A stretch of DNA of 41,327 nt. Origin: an uncultured Clostridia bacterium. GTDB taxonomy: Bacteria; Bacillota; Clostridia; Oscillospirales; Acutalibacteraceae. Location: NCBI GenBank assembly GCA_947165755.1, contig CAMVBR010000003.1:1-41327 (forward strand), written 5' to 3'. Position numbers and translations under genes: made by a program. The notes under the pieces are model-generated. The model searched no databases. It saw only the letters and a program-made list of their open reading frames with translations, and was not told the origin of the DNA. Shown one piece after another: positions 36,743 through 41,327 of this stretch (the first letter of the stretch is position 1; each line of letters begins with the position of its first letter).

Positions 36743-37180
36743 TTGGAAAAAAATGAATACAAAAGCCTTGTGGAATCCCATTTGCCGAAATCAAAGATAA
36801 TGAAAAACTGTTTTTCCGCATTTTTGGTCGGGGGAATCATCTGTCTGGCAGGAGAGGCCTTGTTTTATTTCTGTGAAAGAAGCGGTCTCGACGATAAAAC
36901 GTCCGCGGCATGCGTTTGCATTTCACTGATCGTACTGACCGGAATTTTAACAGGCTTCGGCGTTTTTGATACGGTTGCAAAATTTGCCGGCGCGGGTACA
37001 ATGGTACCGATCACAGGCTTTGCCAATGCGGTCGTTTCACCGGCGGTTGAATTTCAAACCGAAGGAAGAATTACCGGCACTGCCGTGCGTATGTTTACCA
37101 TCGCAGGCCCGGTGATCGTCTATGGCTGTACTGCGGCGTCGTTATATGGCTTTATCTATTATTTTTTTTGCAGAGGATAG
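36743..37180 (+). CDS. spoVAC: Stage V sporulation protein AC
   Basis: AFLVGGIICLAGEALFYF...LTGFGVFDTVAKFAGAGTMVPITGFANAVVSPAVEFQTEG typical SpoVAC; TTG start. Confidence 0.92.
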   Translation: MEKNEYKSLVESHLPKSKIMKNCFSAFLVGGIICLAGEALFYFCERSGLDDKTSAACVCISLIVLTGILTGFGVFDTVAKFAGAGTMVPITGFANAVVSPAVEFQTEGRITGTAVRMFTIAGPVIVYGCTAASLYGFIYYFFCRG

Positions 37181-37185
37181 ATGAA

Positions 37186-38199
37186 ATGAAAAGGGCAGGA
37201 GCAAATACGGTAATATTTGAATCACCCCCCGGCGTGATAAGCGCGGCTTCAAGTGTGGGGAAAGCAGAAAGCAAAGGTCCTCTCGCCGCTTGTTTTGACG
37301 TAACAAATGAAAACGACGGCATTTCTTGCGGCACATGGGAACATGCGGAAGCCGCACTTGTAAAACAGGCAACAGACGCAGCACTGAAGAAGGCCGATCT
37401 TTCACCTGCCGATATTCAAATCGCTTTTGCCGGCGATCTTCTCAATCAATGCACGGCAAGTACGTTCGGATTCAGGGAAAAAAATATTCCCATGGCAGGA
37501 TTGTTCGGCGCTTGCTCAACCTTCGCATTATCGTTATTTCTGGCTGCGGCTGCGGTTGACTCGGGAATGGCCTCGCTGGCATTGGCGGAAGCCTCTTCAC
37601 ATTTTTGCGCAGCGGAGAAGCAATTCCGCTTTCCGCTTGAATACGGCGGCCAGCGGACGCCGACGGCGCAAAGGACCGTTACAGGCGCAGGGGCAGCTAT
37701 CATAGGGAAAAACAGCAAAAAGATTGCGATCAGGGCGGGAACGGTTGGTAGAATCACAGACTACGGCATAAAAGATATGACGAACATGGGCGCAGCAATG
37801 GCTCCCGCAGCGGCTGCAACTATCGCGGCATTTTTGAAAGACACGAATACTTCGCCAGACAATTATGATATGATCCTGACCGGCGATCTTGGAAGGATCG
37901 GTTCGGAGATCCTGGTAGAGCTGATGCGAAGGGAATATGCGATTGACATAAAAAAAGCGCACGCGGATTGCGGCGTCATGATTTTTGACGGCAATATGCA
38001 AGATACCCATGCGGGAGGGTCCGGCTGCGGCTGTTCTGCTGCGGTTATATGCTCAACCATAGTGTCAAAGCTCGAATCCGGGCAATTAAATCGTGTACTG
38101 TTCGCGGGAACAGGCGCATTGATGAGCCCCCTCACGGTTTATCAGGGAGACACGATCCCATGTATTGCCCATGCTGTTTATCTCACAAATGAAGAATAG
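37186..38199 (+). CDS. spoVAD: Stage V sporulation protein AD
   Basis: Thiolase-fold SpoVAD sequence: AGDLLNQCTASTFGFRE, GLFGACSTFALSL, EKQFRFPLEYGGQRTPTAQRTVTGAGA, DMTNMGAAMAPAAAATI, AGGSGCGCSA. Confidence 0.94.
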   Translation: MKRAGANTVIFESPPGVISAASSVGKAESKGPLAACFDVTNENDGISCGTWEHAEAALVKQATDAALKKADLSPADIQIAFAGDLLNQCTASTFGFREKNIPMAGLFGACSTFALSLFLAAAAVDSGMASLALAEASSHFCAAEKQFRFPLEYGGQRTPTAQRTVTGAGAAIIGKNSKKIAIRAGTVGRITDYGIKDMTNMGAAMAPAAAATIAAFLKDTNTSPDNYDMILTGDLGRIGSEILVELMRREYAIDIKKAHADCGVMIFDGNMQDTHAGGSGCGCSAAVICSTIVSKLESGQLNRVLFAGTGALMSPLTVYQGDTIPCIAHAVYLTNEE

Positions 38200-38216
38200 G
38201 AAGGTTTCAACGAATT

Positions 38217-38360
38217 ATGCAGCTGCAAGTGTTAAAAAGAGACGTTAAACTGATAAAAACGGCAAAAAGGATCTTTACCGCAGGAAGAATATGCAGTATC
38301 GCAGCCGTTGTGTTTGCCGCTGGGCTGATAATACTTGATACGATAAAAAGCTTGAAATGA
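38217..38360 (+). CDS. 47-aa small single-TM protein downstream of spoVAD
   Basis: My translation: MQLQVLKRDVKLIKTAKRIFTAGRICSIAAVVFAAGLIILDTIKSLK*; AGGAAGG upstream (spacing long); terminator follows directly. Not in the ORF track (under 60 aa). Confidence 0.5.
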   Translation: MQLQVLKRDVKLIKTAKRIFTAGRICSIAAVVFAAGLIILDTIKSLK

Positions 38361-38367
38361 AGGAAAA

Positions 38368-38397
38368 AGGAGCGATCAATCGCTCCTGATTTTTTTT
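38368..38397. terminator. Bidirectional terminator overlapping the stop codon of the convergent XRE gene
   Basis: AGGAGCGA-TCAA-TCGCTCCT, T run on + and TTTTT on -. Confidence 0.8.
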
Positions 38398-38954
38398 ACT
38401 ATTTCATCGGTCAGCAGATCGGCATGATCCAATACGGTTTTCAGGGCACGGGAGTTTTTCATATCATTATCCCCCTGAACACGCATGATCCGCTGTTCAT
38501 CCGAAAGCAACTGCAGGGCGAAATCACACAGGCGAGCTTTCGGGGTATTTCCCTGTATGGAACAGATGAATTTTTTTACACATAAAGAATAATAATTCAA
38601 GTAATAGTCGGCCGCATTCTCACTTGCGGCAGAAGCATATTCCGAAAGATAAAGCAGAGAACGGATCAGGCTTTTCGCATTCAGTTCAACATCGGAATCG
38701 ATATCATCAATCGCGTAAACGTCTTTCAGCGTATGTTTGCTTTCGGTGATACCAAGCAAAAAATCGGCGGTGACCCCGTAATATACTGCGGCTTTTCTTA
38801 CAAAATCAAGACTGCATTCGCGTATGCCTTTTTCGTAATGCGACAAAAGCGCCTGAGAAATCTGCAGGTCTTCGGCGGCTTTACGCTGCGTAATGCCTTT
38901 CTCTCTTCGCAGCATAGATATTTTTGCTGAAAATTCTGCGCTCATCGATGTCAC
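38376..38954 (-). CDS. XRE-family transcriptional regulator
   Basis: AKISMLRREKGITQRKAAEDLQISQALLSHYEKGIRECSLDFVRKAAVYYGVTADFLLG. Confidence 0.9.
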   Translation of the reverse strand: MTSMSAEFSAKISMLRREKGITQRKAAEDLQISQALLSHYEKGIRECSLDFVRKAAVYYGVTADFLLGITESKHTLKDVYAIDDIDSDVELNAKSLIRSLLYLSEYASAASENAADYYLNYYSLCVKKFICSIQGNTPKARLCDFALQLLSDEQRIMRVQGDNDMKNSRALKTVLDHADLLTDEIVKKIRSD

Positions 38955-39026
38955 CTCTTGCTTTTTTATTTGCTTTAGATTATACTATCATAAAACAAAA
39001 AAGTAAACAAAATTGCAGGGAAAAGA

Positions 39027-39737
39027 ATGAAAACATATAAAATCCATTTGATCAGGCACGGCATTTCCGAAGGCAGCGCAGAGGGCCAATATATCGGCCA
39101 CACGGACGTATCCCTTACGGAAGAGGGAAAACGGCAGCTTGAAGCAATGAAAACAGAATATGAGTATCCCTCGGTGGACGCCGTTTTGTGCAGTCCTTTG
39201 AAACGCTGCATTGAAACGGCGAAAATACTTTACCCGGATTCTCAGCCGTTGATCTTCGATAATCTCATAGAATATGATTTCGGTGAATTTGAAGGATTAA
39301 CAGCCGATGATTTGAAAGGGGAGCCTGAATTTGCGCAATGGCTCGCCGGAGGCCCTGATGCGCAGGCCCCCTTCGGGGAAAGCAATAAAGGTTTTCAAAA
39401 AAGGATATCCACGTGCTTCTATGATATAGTAAACGGTATCATCAAGTCCGACGCGGACAGTGTTGCCGTAATAACGCATGGCGGTGTGATCATGACGATC
39501 ATGCAAATGTTTGCTTTGCCCGAAGCGCCGATGCATGAGTGGCTTACGCCGAACGGATGCGGATATACGCTGAACATAATTCCTTCCTTGTGGGGGAATA
39601 CCACAAAAACAGAAGCATTCGCCGAGATCCCGTTAAAACCTTATAGGCCCGAAGAAGAAGACGACGACGGCATAAACTGGGACGTTGAGATCGACCCACA
39701 GGAATTTAAAGGTTTTTATACCCCCGGAGAGGAATAA
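39027..39737 (+). CDS. Histidine phosphatase family protein
   Basis: KIHLIRHGISEGSAEGQYIGHTDVSLTEEGKRQLE...VLCSPLKRCIETA...VITHGGVI. Confidence 0.92.
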   Translation: MKTYKIHLIRHGISEGSAEGQYIGHTDVSLTEEGKRQLEAMKTEYEYPSVDAVLCSPLKRCIETAKILYPDSQPLIFDNLIEYDFGEFEGLTADDLKGEPEFAQWLAGGPDAQAPFGESNKGFQKRISTCFYDIVNGIIKSDADSVAVITHGGVIMTIMQMFALPEAPMHEWLTPNGCGYTLNIIPSLWGNTTKTEAFAEIPLKPYRPEEEDDDGINWDVEIDPQEFKGFYTPGEE

Positions 39738-39740
39738 TGT

Positions 39741-39956
39741 ATGATCACACAAGCTCAAATAGACAGAATCAATGCGCTTGCAAAAAAAGCAAAATCGGAT
39801 GAGGGCCTTACCCCCGAAGAAAAAGAGGAGCAATCGGAGCTTCGGCAGGCATACGTTGCGGCAATGCGCGCTTCGCTCAGAGGCCAGCTGAATAATACGG
39901 TAATTGTTTATCCTGATGGAAGCAGAAAAAAACTGTCTGATGCGGGCAAAAAATAA
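39741..39956 (+). CDS. DUF896 (YnzC-like) family protein
   Basis: RINALAKKAKSDEGLTPEEKEEQSELRQAYVAAMRASLRGQLNNTVIVYPDG. Confidence 0.92.
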   Translation: MITQAQIDRINALAKKAKSDEGLTPEEKEEQSELRQAYVAAMRASLRGQLNNTVIVYPDGSRKKLSDAGKK

Positions 39957-39979
39957 ACCGTATCTTAAGGAGACATAAT

Positions 39980-41242
39980 ATGAAGAAGCTTAATAAACTG
40001 CTTTCAAGCCCCTGGGCTGCGTATACTTGTGCAACCTGCAGTGCCGTACTGCTTTACGTTATTCTTTGTCACTTCAGTGTGATCGCAGGATGGCTCTCTT
40101 CGCTCTGGAAGCTATTGTCTCCGGTTGTGATCGGCATCATAGTTGCATATCTGCTGAATCCCGTTTCCGATTTCTTTGAATTTAAGATGCTCGGCAAAGT
40201 AAGGAACCGAAACACGGCACACTTCTGGTCGGTAGTAATTACCGTGCTTTGTTTTGTATTATTCCTTACGGTTCTGCTTGTGGCGCTCATCCCTTCATTA
40301 TACCAGAGCATTTCAAAATTGATCGGAAACTGGGATAACTATACCTCAAAGCTGCAGGAGATCCTCGAAAAAATCGTTGCGTTTGCGCAATCCAAAAAAA
40401 TCGATATCGATATATCTAACGTATCCACTTTGATCGATAACGGAATGGATACGTTGGTCAACTGGCTGAAAAACAACGTAAAAACAGTGTTGAGTACCCT
40501 CGGCACCGTCGGAAGCAGCGTTTCAAATTTTGCAATCGGCGTATTGTTCGGCGTGTGCTTCCTTGTTGCCGAAAAAGGTTTGGTAGGCTTGCTTTCCAAA
40601 ATCAGAAGAGCTCTCTTCAAAAAGGATCGCCTTGAACGAAACAACAAGCTTTTGGGACGCTGCCACGCCGTATTTATCCGTTATATCGGCTGCACCCTGC
40701 TTGACGCCTGTATTGTAGCCGTTTGTTCCCTTGTTTTTGCGCTTGTGATGCGCATGCCTTACGCGGGTCTGATTGCGGCAGTCGTGGGGATCACGAATAT
40801 CATACCCACGTTCGGCCCCATGATCGGTGCGCTGATAGCCATGTTTTTCCTTGTGCTCGATAAGCCGTTGAACGCTCTCTGGTTTTTCATTTTCATCTGT
40901 ATTCTTCAGGGCTTGGACGGTATGGTGATCAAACCCAGATTATTCAAAGGATCGCTGGGGATCCCTGCGGTCTGGACGTTGGTACTGATCATTCTCGGCG
41001 GCAAAATCGCCGGGATGCTCGGGATCCTCCTCGCAATTCCGATTGCGGCGATTCTTGTTATTCTGTACCATGAAACCATTGAGCCCAGGCTGAATCATCG
41101 GATCGCGAAAATGAACGGTCAAATACCAAAGGATCCTGGAATTGCCGATTATGAAGAAGATATTATTTTATTTCTCCATTTACTTGATCTTATTTTTGAA
41201 GATAATCTTGCTTTATTTTCGGAGAAAAAAAGAATAAAATAA
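39980..41242 (+). CDS. AI-2E family transporter / YtvI-like permease
   Basis: Multi-pass; PVVIGIIVAYLLNPVSDFFE, GITNIIPTFGPMIGALIAMFF, LQGLDGMVIKPRLFKGSLGIPAVWTLVLIILGGKIAGMLGILLAIPIAA. Confidence 0.9.
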   Translation: MKKLNKLLSSPWAAYTCATCSAVLLYVILCHFSVIAGWLSSLWKLLSPVVIGIIVAYLLNPVSDFFEFKMLGKVRNRNTAHFWSVVITVLCFVLFLTVLLVALIPSLYQSISKLIGNWDNYTSKLQEILEKIVAFAQSKKIDIDISNVSTLIDNGMDTLVNWLKNNVKTVLSTLGTVGSSVSNFAIGVLFGVCFLVAEKGLVGLLSKIRRALFKKDRLERNNKLLGRCHAVFIRYIGCTLLDACIVAVCSLVFALVMRMPYAGLIAAVVGITNIIPTFGPMIGALIAMFFLVLDKPLNALWFFIFICILQGLDGMVIKPRLFKGSLGIPAVWTLVLIILGGKIAGMLGILLAIPIAAILVILYHETIEPRLNHRIAKMNGQIPKDPGIADYEEDIILFLHLLDLIFEDNLALFSEKKRIK

Positions 41243-41327
41243 ACATGAAGAATCATTAAAAAAGAAATATAAATATATATTAGTTTATATCCTTGATCTA
41301 TTTTAGACATTTTACTTTAATTATAAA

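Noticed and set aside
36370-36800. ORFs 36370..36666 (-), 36556..36756 (+), 36603..36800 (+) as genes
   Set aside because: They run through the palindromic element and lack SD sites or recognisable families.
163-39737. The two histidine phosphatase genes (163-792 and 39027-39737) as a flanking duplication
   Set aside because: Sequences share only the family motifs (RHG, THGG) and differ in length and surroundings; no DNA-level repeat seen.
1-41327. tRNA, rRNA or CRISPR features
   Set aside because: No cloverleaf-like segment, rRNA core sequence or regularly spaced direct repeats seen by eye; tRNAscan-SE and a CRISPR finder would be the decisive checks.

Overview
The window looks like a compact chromosomal segment of an endospore-forming Firmicute (Clostridia-like). 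Indicators are SpoVAC/SpoVAD, YabP/YabQ, a SPOCS/LysM spore protein, type III glutamine synthetase, long HPF and an atypical long PRPP synthetase. I support about 44 protein genes, no tRNA or rRNA genes and no CRISPR array. Main blocks: a phosphatase / zinc-ribbon / Ig-like / GPH-transporter / isomerase operon; KtrAB; a yabP-yabQ-divIC-S1 operon; orphan fumarase alpha; hpf; a GS-III / PNP / nucleoside deaminase / MtnA-like / FAD oxidoreductase / NanA / sialidase operon; prs and GH92; an S24-like repressor and SH3 protein; GH5 and GH4; NfeD-SPFH; rpsF-ssb-rpsR; spoVAC-spoVAD; and AI-2E transporter genes. The most unusual signal is a ~313-bp non-coding element (36377-36689) between rpsR and spoVAC. 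It has ~45-bp terminal inverted repeats flanked by TA, two strong internal hairpins whose 11-nt loops are complementary to each other (10/11), and outward-facing terminator-like ends. It could be a Tc1/mariner-IS630-type MITE, a structured RNA, or both. Also notable: a near-consensus sigma-A promoter directly upstream of a strong terminator in the GS-III leader, a putative deaminase-PNP-MtnA salvage module, terminators embedded in convergent ORFs, and a degenerate S24 repressor.
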